This document shows positions 1 to 8,593 of a stretch of 44,155 nucleotides of DNA, piece after piece (the first letter of the stretch is position 1; every line of letters starts with the position of its first letter). The notes beneath the pieces were generated by a model. That model worked only from the letters and a program-made list of their open reading frames with translations, was not told where the DNA came from and made no database searches. This DNA comes from Deltaproteobacteria bacterium (lineage in GTDB: Bacteria; Desulfobacterota_B; Binatia; UBA9968): the NCBI GenBank assembly GCA_005879255.1, contig VBKY01000071.1:1-44155 (forward strand). Reading direction: 5' to 3'. The position numbers were made by a program, and so were the translations under genes.

Positions 1-518
1 TGGTCCGCCCCAGCGGCGCGCCGCCGTTCATGCTGCTCGGTTACCAAAAAGAGCAGGAGCTGATCGGTAGCTGGGAGAAAAAGTACGGCGTGCAGATGTT
101 TACGTCCGGGCAGAATCACGTGCATGCGCTGCGCACCCTCGGTATGAAGAAGTTTGTCGGCGCGACGTATTTCCCCGAAAAGATGAACAACATCTTCGCG
201 CGTTATTTCACCGATGCAGGATTCCAAGTGCTGGCGATGGAAGGCATCGATTCGCCCTTCGCGGCGGTTCCAAGCGTACCGCCAGAACAAATACTTGAAT
301 TCATGAAGCGCATCGCCGACAAACACAAGGACGCCGACGGGATTTACATGCTCGGCTCGGCATGGAAAACCGTCGAGATCATCGATCGCTTGGAAAAAGA
401 CACCGGCTTAACCGTCGTCCATGCCGGCCCCGCGCGGGCATGGGAAACGCAATTGCGCCTCGGCCTCCGCCATCCGATCCCGGGATACGGACGATTGCTG
501 GCGGAGATGCCATCCTAG
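1..518 (+). CDS. Maleate isomerase/Asp-Glu racemase-like protein (5' end outside window)
   Basis: The reading frame is open from the first bases of the window (codons from position 3), so the N-terminal half lies outside. The visible 171 residues match the C-terminal half of the maleate cis-trans isomerase/arylmalonate decarboxylase superfamily: a domain reached through the stretch around ARYFTDAGFQVLAMEGIDSP, and the closing PIPGYGRLL motif. Family enzymes isomerise or decarboxylate small dicarboxylates using paired cysteines. At the place of the second cysteine this protein reads MLGSAWKT, without Cys, so activity may differ. It is followed 72 bases later by a binding-protein gene on the same strand. 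A second family member lies at 11007. The family call is firm; substrate unknown. Confidence 0.82.
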   Translation, partial: VRPSGAPPFMLLGYQKEQELIGSWEKKYGVQMFTSGQNHVHALRTLGMKKFVGATYFPEKMNNIFARYFTDAGFQVLAMEGIDSPFAAVPSVPPEQILEFMKRIADKHKDADGIYMLGSAWKTVEIIDRLEKDTGLTVVHAGPARAWETQLRLGLRHPIPGYGRLLAEMPS

Positions 519-590
519 CTGCTAAATCTCGCGATCGATTGCGAATATTTGTTGACCGTATCGGACCGAACGCATGACGAGGTGACAGCT

Positions 591-1580
591 GTGGTCGGTA
601 AACTTTTAGTAATGCTTGTCGTAGCAGCGTCGTGTGTCCACGCCATTGGCACCGCTTTCGCGCAAGACAAGATCCGCATCGCCTGGGCCGGTGCCAGCCC
701 CGCCAACGCGGCTGTCTGGGTGCTACAGGAAAAAAAGTTGCTGCAAAAATACGCAATCGAGCCTGAGATCATCAGCATCAGCGCAAGCCCGATCGTTTTG
801 CAGGCTTTATTAGCGGGTGAGATCGACGTCTCCGCAACATCGGTCGCGACGCTAGTTAGTTCCCGTTTAGCGGGAGCGGACACAGTAATGATACTCGGCA
901 TGGTCCGCACATTCGTTGATCATATTATCACCGCGCAAAACATCACCAGCGCCGAGCAGCTGAAGGGCAAGATCGGCGGTGTCAACCGGATCGGCAGCAC
1001 TTCTGATCTCGGCCTGCGATTTGCGCTCAGACGGTTGGGAATAGATCCAGATAAGGACGCGAAAATCATTACCGCCGGCGGCAACCCGGAGCGTTTCGCA
1101 GCGCTGTCGAAGGGCGTGATCAGCTTCACTATCATCCCTGAGCCCTTCGTGCGCCAAGCGTTGCAGCTGGGGTTTCGTGATCTTTTCGATATCGGCTCGT
1201 TGAAGATTGCTTTCTGGTGGAACAGCGTGCTATCACGCGAAGCGATCGTGAAAGCGAAACGGCCGCTGCTTTTGAAATTCTCCCGCGCGATGATCGAGGC
1301 GATCCACTTCAACAAAACCCACAAGGAAGAGGCAAAAGCTATTTGGGGAAAATACCTGAAAATCTCCGACCAAGAGGGTCTCGAACGCGCCTGGCATGCT
1401 TACACGGCGGCCTATCCGGATAATTTACTGCCCACACCCGAAGGGGTGAAAACTGCGCTCGATGATCTCGCTCCGCGCGATCCCAGAGCGGCAGCGGCCG
1501 ACCCTCGGCTTTTCGTCGACGCGAGCCTAGTGCGGGAGATCGAAGCAACCGGTTTCGTTAAACAGCTTTACAAAAGATAG
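591..1580 (+). CDS. NMT1/THI5-like ABC transporter substrate-binding protein
   Basis: Exported binding protein of about 329 residues. I chose the GTG at 591 because GAGG at 580-583 lies at normal distance and translation then begins directly with a signal peptide (VVGKLLVMLVVAASC... cut near AFAQ|DKIRIAW). An upstream TTG at 549 would add 14 non-signal residues. The mature protein has the typical NMT1/SsuA-like start (strand, then NAAVWVLQEKKLLQKYAIEP, then a GEIDVS segment). Such proteins capture small organic ligands such as pyrimidines, sulfonates or aromatic acids for ABC importers. No permease or ATPase gene is adjacent, and the nearest upstream gene is the racemase-like ORF. Ligand cannot be read from sequence. 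Confidence 0.88.
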   Translation: MVGKLLVMLVVAASCVHAIGTAFAQDKIRIAWAGASPANAAVWVLQEKKLLQKYAIEPEIISISASPIVLQALLAGEIDVSATSVATLVSSRLAGADTVMILGMVRTFVDHIITAQNITSAEQLKGKIGGVNRIGSTSDLGLRFALRRLGIDPDKDAKIITAGGNPERFAALSKGVISFTIIPEPFVRQALQLGFRDLFDIGSLKIAFWWNSVLSREAIVKAKRPLLLKFSRAMIEAIHFNKTHKEEAKAIWGKYLKISDQEGLERAWHAYTAAYPDNLLPTPEGVKTALDDLAPRDPRAAAADPRLFVDASLVREIEATGFVKQLYKR

Positions 1581-1599
1581 GCGGAGGCGCGAACCGTAA

Positions 1600-1619
1600 G
1601 GGCACGGCAAGCCGTGCCC
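1600..1619. repeat. Palindromic intergenic repeat between convergent genes
   Basis: A perfect 9-bp inverted repeat (GGGCACGGC-AA-GCCGTGCCC) sits just after the stop at 1580 and before the end of the convergent amidohydrolase. It could end transcription from the left. Similar G-rich palindromes occur at 5155, 8458, 11724 and 18275, so it belongs to a dispersed repeat family. Confidence 0.6.
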
Positions 1620-1630
1620 CTCCATTGAAT

Positions 1631-1704
1631 ATCTTTTTGCGCTCTTTGCGTTCTCTGCGGCTAAATACTTTGTGCGCTATATGCTCTTTGTGGTTAATTC
1701 TTTT
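1631..1704. repeat. TTTGCG-periodic intergenic repeat
   Basis: The stretch has near-tandem units of the type CTTTGCGTTCTCTGCGGCTAAA followed by CTTTGTGGTTAAT. Related copies lie at 41231-41270, 43745-43778 and 43823-43853, with a weaker one near 38125 and a reverse-orientation relative near 5121. It carries no ORF and looks like a dispersed non-coding repeat. Confidence 0.6.
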
Positions 1705-1712
1705 CTTCTCAC

Positions 1713-3032
1713 CTATGCATACCGCGACATCGTCTGTGGTCGATAGTCATCTGGAGCCTTGGTGACCACCAGCTCCGGCTCGATGCCGTACAAGCGCCTG
1801 GCGTTGCCACCGAGCATCTTTTCCTGGACGTTCTGCGGCACTTTCCACTTGTTCATGTTGTCGATCGCCTCCCAAACATCCGAGGCGTCGAGATGCGGCA
1901 TGTCCGATGACCATAGGGCGATGTCCTCATACAAATCCCACAACCGCAACGTGATGATTTCATCGCTCTCGAAGGCGATGAAGCAATGTTTGTAAAACAC
2001 CTCGTGCGGATCGCCGACCTTCTCGCCCAAGTGTTTGTACAGGTCGAGATAAGTCTCGGCCTTCTCCAACACCAGCGGCAGCCAACTCGAGTTGGATTCG
2101 AGAATCGCTACTTTCAAGCGCGGAAACTTTTCGAGCCAGCCCGTCATGAGCACGACGCCGGTCCAGGTCATCGCCTCTGCGATAAAACCATAGGCCGCAT
2201 CACCGGCCTGCTTGGAGCCCATGATCTGCATGATGTTGGCAACGAACTGTCCCGGTGAGTAGACCATCAGATCTTCGTCGCCGAACAAACGCTTGCGATT
2301 CGCACCCATCCGCTCGCCCAACTCTGGTGACATCGCCTCGCCCCTCGATGGGAACGTGTGCATGCCGAGCACGATGCCAAGCTCCTCGAATTCCTTCCAC
2401 AACGGATCGAACTCGGGAAATGTCGGATATTTGCCCTGGGCGATGATCGGCCGAACCAGAGCGGATTTGAAACCGCGTTTGGCCACGCGCCGAAGTTCTT
2501 CAATGGCGCTGTCGACGCTTTGCACCGGCAAAACCGCCGCCGGATACAGCCTTTTTTTGTCCGCGCTGCAATAGTCGTGGGCCCAGTCGTTATATGCCCG
2601 CGCGCAGATGTATGCCGCGTCGGCATTCTCGACCAGGGGCAAATACACAAACGTCGATGGGAAAATCATCACCTGGTCGATGCCCGCGGCGTCCATGTCT
2701 TTGAGTCTTGCGTGTGGATCTCTGGCGCTTTTGTTTCTGCCGATTTTTTCATCCCATTCTTTGGTTCCCGGTTGCGTCTCGCCGATGAGCTTCTTGGTCA
2801 AACCAGGGTGCCAAGTCTCGCCGGGATACTTCCACTTGTCGGGATCTCTGAAGCTGATCTTCCCATTGCGCACGAGGAATAGCCGGTCCGCGTCGCGATA
2901 GAAATGCGTCTTAGCGAATTCGCGATTGTTCTGCGGAATATATTTGTCCCAGATCTCTGGTGGCTCGTAAATGTGGCTATCGCAATCGAACACCGGAAAT
3001 TGTTTTGTTCTACCCTTCGCGTCGTACGCCAT
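1713..3032 (-). CDS. Amidohydrolase-2 family metal-dependent hydrolase
   Basis: A 439-residue TIM-barrel protein of the amidohydrolase-2 family (COG2159-like), cytoplasmic, without signal peptide. The start region reads FDCDSHIYEP (Asp16, Asp18, His20), where many relatives have a metal-binding HxH or DxH. Other likely metal or active-site positions are His225 (GMHTFP), Glu312 (LESNSSW) and Asp377 (SSDMPH). Relatives include ACMSD-type and resorcylate-type decarboxylases and hydrolases of ring-derived acids. About 100 residues longer than the three paralogues here because of an extended N-terminal region. It lies 57 bases downstream of the hydrolase gene at 3090 on the same strand, so the two may be co-transcribed. 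Reaction unknown. Confidence 0.92.
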   Translation of the reverse strand: MAYDAKGRTKQFPVFDCDSHIYEPPEIWDKYIPQNNREFAKTHFYRDADRLFLVRNGKISFRDPDKWKYPGETWHPGLTKKLIGETQPGTKEWDEKIGRNKSARDPHARLKDMDAAGIDQVMIFPSTFVYLPLVENADAAYICARAYNDWAHDYCSADKKRLYPAAVLPVQSVDSAIEELRRVAKRGFKSALVRPIIAQGKYPTFPEFDPLWKEFEELGIVLGMHTFPSRGEAMSPELGERMGANRKRLFGDEDLMVYSPGQFVANIMQIMGSKQAGDAAYGFIAEAMTWTGVVLMTGWLEKFPRLKVAILESNSSWLPLVLEKAETYLDLYKHLGEKVGDPHEVFYKHCFIAFESDEIITLRLWDLYEDIALWSSDMPHLDASDVWEAIDNMNKWKVPQNVQEKMLGGNARRLYGIEPELVVTKAPDDYRPQTMSRYA

Positions 3033-3089
3033 GACTTCCTCCGTAAGACATCTAAATTTTTCAACTGAGAAAAATATGCCGCTGGCTGT

Positions 3090-3902
3090 TTAACTTTCTT
3101 TTAAGAAATCTCGCACCATGCCATGAACTTTCGCCGGCTCGGTATAAAAGTAGCTGTGCCGCTCGCCGGGCAGGACAATGAGCTTAGAATTGGGAATTCC
3201 ATTGGCGAGAATATCCGCGCCGCTGCGGTGTGACATGTCACTGACGACAAAATGATCGTCGTCGCCCACAAAAATCAGGGTTGGGACTTTGATTTCTTTC
3301 AGCCGTTCGCTCGTATCGTGTTCCTGGCGCGCCAGCACATGGCGGAAGTAGAACTCTACCGGGCAGAGGTTGGCCATGCGCACCTGGAGATACTTTTCGA
3401 TGAGGTTGATGTGATTGCGCGCGTAGATCTCCGTCCAACCCACGACAATCGTGTGCTCACGCACGTATTTTTCGTAGCCCATCTCGACCATCTCTTTGGC
3501 AATCCGCAGCGGAATCCCCCGGTCACCCGGATGTGCCGCACCGCTGGACGCAAGGATGAGTTTACTGACTTTGCGCGGATGATCGAGGGCAAGAAGTTGC
3601 GCAACCCTGCCGCCCATGGAGTGGCCGCAAACAATCGCGCCCTCCAGACCAAGATGATCGAGAACCGTCGCGGCATCATCTGCGAACATCTCTGTGCTGT
3701 ATTTAACCGAGGGTTTGCCGGACAAGCCCGTGCCGCGGTAATCGAGGATAACGACTCGGTGGTCAGGCGCAAACTCCGGAACCTGGTAAAGATTCCACAC
3801 CGCGCCGTCGCATGCGGTCTCACTGAGAAATAAGAACGGCGTGCCGTGGCCGGAGACTTCGTAGTAGATGTCGACGCCGTCTTTCGCTTTGACATAAGGC
3901 AT
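3090..3902 (-). CDS. Alpha/beta hydrolase
   Basis: A 270-residue single-domain alpha/beta hydrolase with the complete expected signature: oxyanion region near residues 24-31, LDYRGTGLS after strand 4, nucleophile elbow GHSMGG with Ser95, acid candidates in GDDDH (213-217), and His249 in GERHSYF. These enzymes hydrolyse esters, lactones or C-C bonds, typically ring-cleavage products in aromatic degradation. It precedes the amidohydrolase at 1713 on the same strand, which suggests a two-gene catabolic unit. Start ATG at 3902; no signal peptide, so cytoplasmic. Exact substrate unknown. Confidence 0.9.
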   Translation of the reverse strand: MPYVKAKDGVDIYYEVSGHGTPFLFLSETACDGAVWNLYQVPEFAPDHRVVILDYRGTGLSGKPSVKYSTEMFADDAATVLDHLGLEGAIVCGHSMGGRVAQLLALDHPRKVSKLILASSGAAHPGDRGIPLRIAKEMVEMGYEKYVREHTIVVGWTEIYARNHINLIEKYLQVRMANLCPVEFYFRHVLARQEHDTSERLKEIKVPTLIFVGDDDHFVVSDMSHRSGADILANGIPNSKLIVLPGERHSYFYTEPAKVHGMVRDFLKES

Positions 3903-4022
3903 GATTCAGGCCCCTTTGGGTTAGCAATAAACCAAGACCTGCCTTCGTGACAAGTGCGTTGCCCGCGAGTTTGGGATTTTAGCTTTTGAGTCTTCTGCCT
4001 AAGACGTTTCTCAGATTATCTA

Positions 4023-4051
4023 TTGACAGGTAGCTCTGCCTTAACTATTCA
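4023..4051 (+). promoter_or_regulatory. Possible sigma-70-type promoter
   Basis: TTGACA at 4023-4028 is a perfect -35 consensus. TATTCA at 4046-4051, 17 bases further on, is a weak -10. It lies about 35 bases before the start at 4086, in the intergenic space between divergent genes, which fits a promoter for the amidohydrolase run. The -10 match is poor. Confidence 0.4.
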
Positions 4052-4085
4052 GGACGCAGCTCAATTGTTTGAAGGGAGTAATGCA

Positions 4086-5114
4086 ATGGCAACTCATTAC
4101 GTAGACAGCGACGGTCATGTGATGGAAAAGGTTGATGAAATCGCGGAGCTGATCGGCAAAGTCAATGGCATCGAGGGCGAGATCAATGCGCGGCGCATGG
4201 TGCCGAGTCTTGACCGCTTTCATACGCCGCGGCTCCAGCGCCGCACTCCTGGAACTTTCGACCCTTCCATCGGACCTGAAAGATGGATGGAGTTTTTGAA
4301 TAAGACGGGACTCGAATACAGCGTGCTTTATCCAACCGAGGGGCTCGCCTATGGCCAGATCTCTTTCGTTCAATGGGCGGTCGCTTACGCCAGAGGCTAC
4401 AATGATTGGCTCTACGAAAAATACTTGAAGTTCAGTCCTAAATTCAAAGGCGTCGCGCTGATTCCAATGCAGGACGTGCCGAGCGCCGTCATCGAATTGC
4501 GCCGCGCCGTCAAAGAATTGGGCATGCTGGGTGCGATGCTGCCGTCGAACGGTCTCAGATTTCACCTCGGCGCTAAGGAATTTTGGCCGGTTTACGAGGA
4601 GGCGGAAAAGCTCGACTGCGCCCTCGCGGTGCACGGCGGCTGCTACGGCGATCTGGGTTTTAACTCTTTCGGCGTTTTTCCTGCGACTCGTGCTCTCGGC
4701 ATGCCCTTTCCGCTGGCCATCGCCGCCACCGGCATGATCGTCGAAGGTATGCTTGATCAGTTTCCGAAATTACGAATTGGCTTCCTCGAAGGCGGCACGG
4801 CTTGGATACCGATCGTCATCGACCGATTGCAACGCGAGATGGAATACGGCGGTCTGCAGCTAAAACGTAAGCCGGAAGATTATTTTGCCAGTGGGCGTCT
4901 TTTCGTCGGTTGTGAGGGTAATGAAAAGGCGTTGGCCTACGCCATCGAACGAGTCGGGCCCGCGCCGTTCATGTTTGCCTCAGATTTCCCGCACGAGATT
5001 TCGCTGAGCAACTGCATGGAAGAAATCAATGAGATCCTTGACCGCACAGACCTCAAACAAGATCACAAAGCGGCAATTCTGGGCGACAACGCCCGGCAGT
5101 TCTATAAGATATGA
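4086..5114 (+). CDS. Amidohydrolase-2 family protein, first tandem copy
   Basis: A 342-residue TIM-barrel metal-dependent hydrolase. The ATG at 4086 is preferred because GAAGGGA at 4071-4077 is a good ribosome site and the protein then starts like its neighbour; in-frame codons back to 4023 overlap the promoter-like sequence. Visible motifs: DSDGHVMEK (Asp7, Asp9, His11), AVHGGCYGD with His183, FLEGGTAWIP with Glu235, and FASDFPHEIS with Asp300, the usual pattern of metal and acid residues in PF04909. The next gene has the same length and aligns end to end, so the pair is a tandem duplication. Cytoplasmic. Substrate unknown; decarboxylase or hydrolase are both possible. Confidence 0.92.
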   Translation: MATHYVDSDGHVMEKVDEIAELIGKVNGIEGEINARRMVPSLDRFHTPRLQRRTPGTFDPSIGPERWMEFLNKTGLEYSVLYPTEGLAYGQISFVQWAVAYARGYNDWLYEKYLKFSPKFKGVALIPMQDVPSAVIELRRAVKELGMLGAMLPSNGLRFHLGAKEFWPVYEEAEKLDCALAVHGGCYGDLGFNSFGVFPATRALGMPFPLAIAATGMIVEGMLDQFPKLRIGFLEGGTAWIPIVIDRLQREMEYGGLQLKRKPEDYFASGRLFVGCEGNEKALAYAIERVGPAPFMFASDFPHEISLSNCMEEINEILDRTDLKQDHKAAILGDNARQFYKI

Positions 5115-5154
5115 TAAATTTAACCGTAAAGAAGGCAGAGAACGCAAAACTGTA

Positions 5155-5180
5155 GGGGCGACCGGCGGTCGCCCCTTTTT
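5155..5180 (+). terminator. Rho-independent terminator made from a repeat palindrome
   Basis: GGGGCGACC, loop GGC, GGTCGCCCC forms a perfect 9-bp GC-rich stem at 5155-5175 and is followed by TTTTT at 5176-5180. It lies 40 bases after the first amidohydrolase copy and before the second, so the duplicates may be separate transcripts. The palindrome belongs to the repeat family also seen at 1600, 8458, 11724 and 18275. Confidence 0.65.
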
Positions 5181-5249
5181 GTGATCTTTTTGACGAGTCT
5201 TCTTTATGCCTCAGCACGTAACGTTCAAACCACACTCGCGGAGGGAACG

Positions 5250-6278
5250 ATGCCGAACAAATACGTCGATTGCGACGGCCACGTGATGGAGAAGGTTGAC
5301 GAGATGATCAGTTATGTCGGCGAACCATTTAAAACCACAGGCCATATGAATCCCCGGCGTATGTTGCCGAGTCTCGATCGGTTTCACACGCCGCGATTGG
5401 AAGAGCGCAAACCCGGCACGTTCGATCCCAACGTCGGCCCGGAAAAGTGGCTCCGGTTTCTCGAAAAGACTGGGCTCGAATCGAGCGTACTTTATCCGAC
5501 CGAAGGATTGGCTTACGGCCAGGTTGCTTTTCCGCCATGGGCGATCGCCTATGCAACAGCCTATAACAACTGGCTCCACGCGAAGTACCTTAAATTCAGT
5601 CCGCGCTTGAAGGGCATCGCTTTAATTCCCCTGCAAGATGTTCCGGCAGCGGTGACGGAGCTGCGCCGCGCGGTCAAAGAGCTGGGCATGGTCGGCGCGA
5701 TGCTGCCGTCCAATGGCTTGACCCCGCATCTGAGCGCCAAACATTTTTGGCCGGTGTATGAAGAAGCCGCGAAGCTCGACTGCGCGCTGGCCGTGCACGG
5801 CGGCTGCTACGGCGATCTCGGTTTCAACACTTACACCGTATTTCCTGCTACGAGAGCGCTCGGCATGCCGGTTCCCCTCGCCATTGCTGCCACTGGTATG
5901 ATCGTCGATGGTGTGTTTGACGAATTCCCTGACTTGCGCGTCGGCTTTCTCGAGGGTGGCACGAGTTGGATTCCCATGGTGATCGACCGTTTGGAACGAG
6001 AGCTGGAGTACGGCGGCTTGCGTATTCAACGCAAACCCGTGGACTACTTTACCAGCGGCAAACTGTTCGTCAGCTGCGAAGGCAATGAGAAGGCGCTCGC
6101 CTACGCCATCGAGCGCGTCGGCCCCGAGCCCTTCATGTTCGCCTCGGACTTCCCGCACGAGATTTCCCTCGACAATTGCATGGAGGAGATCAACGAAATC
6201 GTCGAACGCAATGACCTGAGGAATGAACACAAAGAGGCGATCCTGGGAGCAAACGCGCGTTGCTTTTACAAAATTTAA
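5250..6278 (+). CDS. Amidohydrolase-2 family protein, second tandem copy
   Basis: A 342-residue paralogue of the gene at 4086 with the same length and the same motifs in the same places: DCDGHVMEK, AVHGGCYGD, FLEGGTSWIP and FASDFPHEIS. The ATG at 5250 has GGAGGGAA just upstream; the longer frame from 5181 runs back towards the terminator and is not credible. Differences are spread over the protein, with the most divergent part around residues 20-35 (SYVGEPFKTTGHMN against ELIGKVNGIEGEIN). This suggests an old duplication with possible substrate divergence. Two binding-protein genes follow on the same strand at 60 and 29 bases spacing, so these three probably form an operon. Confidence 0.92.
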   Translation: MPNKYVDCDGHVMEKVDEMISYVGEPFKTTGHMNPRRMLPSLDRFHTPRLEERKPGTFDPNVGPEKWLRFLEKTGLESSVLYPTEGLAYGQVAFPPWAIAYATAYNNWLHAKYLKFSPRLKGIALIPLQDVPAAVTELRRAVKELGMVGAMLPSNGLTPHLSAKHFWPVYEEAAKLDCALAVHGGCYGDLGFNTYTVFPATRALGMPVPLAIAATGMIVDGVFDEFPDLRVGFLEGGTSWIPMVIDRLERELEYGGLRIQRKPVDYFTSGKLFVSCEGNEKALAYAIERVGPEPFMFASDFPHEISLDNCMEEINEIVERNDLRNEHKEAILGANARCFYKI

Positions 6279-6337
6279 CCCGTCATTCGCAACCGGGAAT
6301 GATTAGTCGCGGTGCCCTCATCAAGAGGAGAGCACAG

Positions 6338-7336
6338 ATGCAGCAACGTCTCTTGCACGCTCTAGCTCTCGCAGCAGTCGTGATCGCCACCGTCGAACCG
6401 GCCACTGCACTCGACAAAATCAAATTCCCCTACTCACCGATCTCGTATCATAGTCTTCCCTGGTTGGTAGCCTACGAGGCTAAGCTTTTCGAGAAGCATG
6501 GACTCGAAGTAGATCCGGTATTCGCCGGCGCGTCGTCTTTAATCGTGCAGTCGATGCTGGCGGGCGAAGCGGATCTCGCGGGCATGGCCGGGCCGGCGGT
6601 GATCTCCAACGTGCTCAAAGGCGGCGACGTGATTCAGGTCGCTGCGCTGGTCAAATCATTTAGCGTTCCGTTGTACGTGCAACCGGCGATTACGCAAATA
6701 GCACAATTGAGCGGCAAAGGAGTCGGCGTCACGCGTTTCGGCTCGGTGTCGCACTTCACGGCGAAGGCGATATTAGACCGCTCCAACGTCGCCGACGCGG
6801 TCATCGTTCAAACCGGCGGTTACCCGGAATCGATGACCGCGCTCAGCACCAACGCTATCGCTGGCGCCATGATTCCAGCGCCGCAAAGTGTGGTGCTCCG
6901 CGAAAAGGGCTTCCGCGAGCTCGTCAGCATCAAACAGATTCGCGATATGAATATTCGCTTTATCGAGCAGGGAGTCGTGGCGCGACGCGCTTTCGCCGAC
7001 AAGAATGCCGATATCGTCAAACGTTTTATCGAGGCCGTCTACGATGGCTTGAAAAAAATCCACGAAGACAAAACTTTCGCGACTAAAGTTCTCGGCAAAT
7101 ACACCAAAGTGACACGGCAGAACATGCTCGATGAGAGTTACCAGGCCGGTATCGATGCATTCGCCAAAGATCCGCGCGTGCCGCCGGAGGTTTTCAAAGA
7201 TCTGGCCGAGCAGCTCGTCAGTTTGAAACTGATCGATGCGACAGCCGCGCAAAAGACACCGCTCACGGCCTATTACGATAACCGCTATGTTGATGAGTTG
7301 GAAAAGTCCGGGTTTTTCAAACGTCTTTGGCAGTGA
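6338..7336 (+). CDS. NMT1/THI5-like substrate-binding protein
   Basis: A 332-residue exported binding protein. The ATG at 6338 is chosen because AAGAGGAG at 6323-6330 is a strong ribosome site and a clean signal peptide follows (MQQRLLHALALAAVVIATVEPATA, cut near TALDK). The longer frame from 6260 overlaps the preceding amidohydrolase. The mature protein opens with LPWLVAYEAKLFEKHGLEVD and GEADLAGM, the standard NMT1 layout. It probably captures a small organic ligand in the periplasm. It follows two amidohydrolase genes and precedes another binding protein, so ligand and amidohydrolase substrate may be related (inference). Confidence 0.88.
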   Translation: MQQRLLHALALAAVVIATVEPATALDKIKFPYSPISYHSLPWLVAYEAKLFEKHGLEVDPVFAGASSLIVQSMLAGEADLAGMAGPAVISNVLKGGDVIQVAALVKSFSVPLYVQPAITQIAQLSGKGVGVTRFGSVSHFTAKAILDRSNVADAVIVQTGGYPESMTALSTNAIAGAMIPAPQSVVLREKGFRELVSIKQIRDMNIRFIEQGVVARRAFADKNADIVKRFIEAVYDGLKKIHEDKTFATKVLGKYTKVTRQNMLDESYQAGIDAFAKDPRVPPEVFKDLAEQLVSLKLIDATAAQKTPLTAYYDNRYVDELEKSGFFKRLWQ

Positions 7337-7365
7337 TTCAGTGACGAATAGCAACGGAGAAGCCA

Positions 7366-8424
7366 ATGAAGCGTTCATCACGCCTGCGCCGGTATAGAGT
7401 CGGAACTGCCATTCTCGCGCGCATCCGCACGCTCTTGCTTAGCGTCACCTTGATCGCTACGGCGGCGCTGTCTATCGCTTCGGCGCAAACCGCTCCCCCC
7501 ATCCTGGTCGCCTACGCCGGCCAAAACGAAACCGTGGGACCAATGTGGGTGGGCATCGAAAAAGGAACATTTAGAAAATATGGGCTCGACGTTCGCCTCG
7601 TCCAAATGCGCAACGGTGCGCTCAGTATGGCCACGCTCTCCTCGGGACAGGTTCAATACAATTACGGCTCACCCGGCAATGCGCTAAGCGCCGCGGCGGG
7701 CGGCATGAAAATTCAATGCGTCGCCTCGCCGGTGCAAAAAATTCCTCGCGAGCTGGTGGCGCGCAAAGAGATTCGCACTTTGGAAGATTTGCGCGGTAAA
7801 ACCTTCGGCGTGCAAAGCATCGGCGGCGGCTTTTGGCTACAGACGATGATCGCTCTAGATCAGCTCGGGATCGACCCGGAAAAATACGATCTTAAAATGC
7901 GCATCCTCGGCGACACGGCGACGGTCACACAGGCTTTGGGCTCGGGCGGCGTCGACGCCACCGTGATTCCTTATAGTTTCAGCGAGGCGGCAAAACGCGC
8001 AGGCGCCAACGTGCTCGCCGATATCGGCAAACTCAACTTTCCCTATCAAGGCACGACAATTTGTTTTTTGCGCGAATCGGCCGCGAGCTCGCCCGATCAA
8101 ATCTCGCGCTTGCTCAAAGGATTGGTGGACGCGGTCGTGTTGATTCACGATCCCAACGCCAAGCCGGAGATCGTCGAAATCCTGCGCAAGGCCTTCCGCT
8201 TTCCGAAACCGGAAGATGCCGAAGCGTCCTACAAAGTTCTCGCCATCATGGCCACCGTCGAGCTCATGCCCGATCCCGCCGCGTGGAAGATCGTTCAGAA
8301 AATCGTTGCGAAGATCAATCCAAAAGTCGCGCAGGTTGATTTCAACCAACTCGTCAATCCGGTTTTCGTGCGCAACCTCGAAGACAGCGGCGTCCTGGCC
8401 GCCGCGCGATCGAAGATCCGATAA
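7366..8424 (+). CDS. NMT1/THI5-like substrate-binding protein
   Basis: A 352-residue exported binding protein, 29 bases after the preceding one. The ATG at 7366 has GGAG at 7354-7357. The N-terminus is a positively charged signal peptide (MKRSSRLRRYRV... cut near ASAQ|TAPPI). The mature part has the NMT1 features GIEKGTFRKYGLDV, LEDLRGKTFGVQ and a GSGGVDATVIP segment. It is clearly divergent from its upstream neighbour, so this pair is not a recent duplication and the two may bind different ligands. No permease or ATPase gene lies nearby. Confidence 0.88.
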   Translation: MKRSSRLRRYRVGTAILARIRTLLLSVTLIATAALSIASAQTAPPILVAYAGQNETVGPMWVGIEKGTFRKYGLDVRLVQMRNGALSMATLSSGQVQYNYGSPGNALSAAAGGMKIQCVASPVQKIPRELVARKEIRTLEDLRGKTFGVQSIGGGFWLQTMIALDQLGIDPEKYDLKMRILGDTATVTQALGSGGVDATVIPYSFSEAAKRAGANVLADIGKLNFPYQGTTICFLRESAASSPDQISRLLKGLVDAVVLIHDPNAKPEIVEILRKAFRFPKPEDAEASYKVLAIMATVELMPDPAAWKIVQKIVAKINPKVAQVDFNQLVNPVFVRNLEDSGVLAAARSKIR

Positions 8425-8457
8425 AGCGAAACCCTGGATTTTTTCCGCTGTTCAACC

Positions 8458-8477
8458 GGGTACGGTAAGCCGCACCC
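8458..8477. repeat. Degenerate palindromic repeat between convergent genes
   Basis: GGGTACGG-TAA-GCCGCACCC is an imperfect inverted repeat in the space between the convergent genes ending at 8424 and 8594. It resembles the repeat palindromes at 1600 and 11724 and may act as a weak terminator. Confidence 0.4.
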
Positions 8478-8593
8478 CTACGTTTCAGAGCTGAAAGCGT
8501 CTTGTATCGGTAACCCCGCGTGGTTGACCTCTTCGAATTATATGCGCGCTTTACGCGCTGTGCGGTGATTGTCAAATCCGCCAACGTATTTCG

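Noticed and set aside
549..590. Upstream TTG start for the first NMT1-type gene
   Set aside because: It would put 14 polar residues before the signal peptide, and GAGG sits correctly for the GTG at 591.
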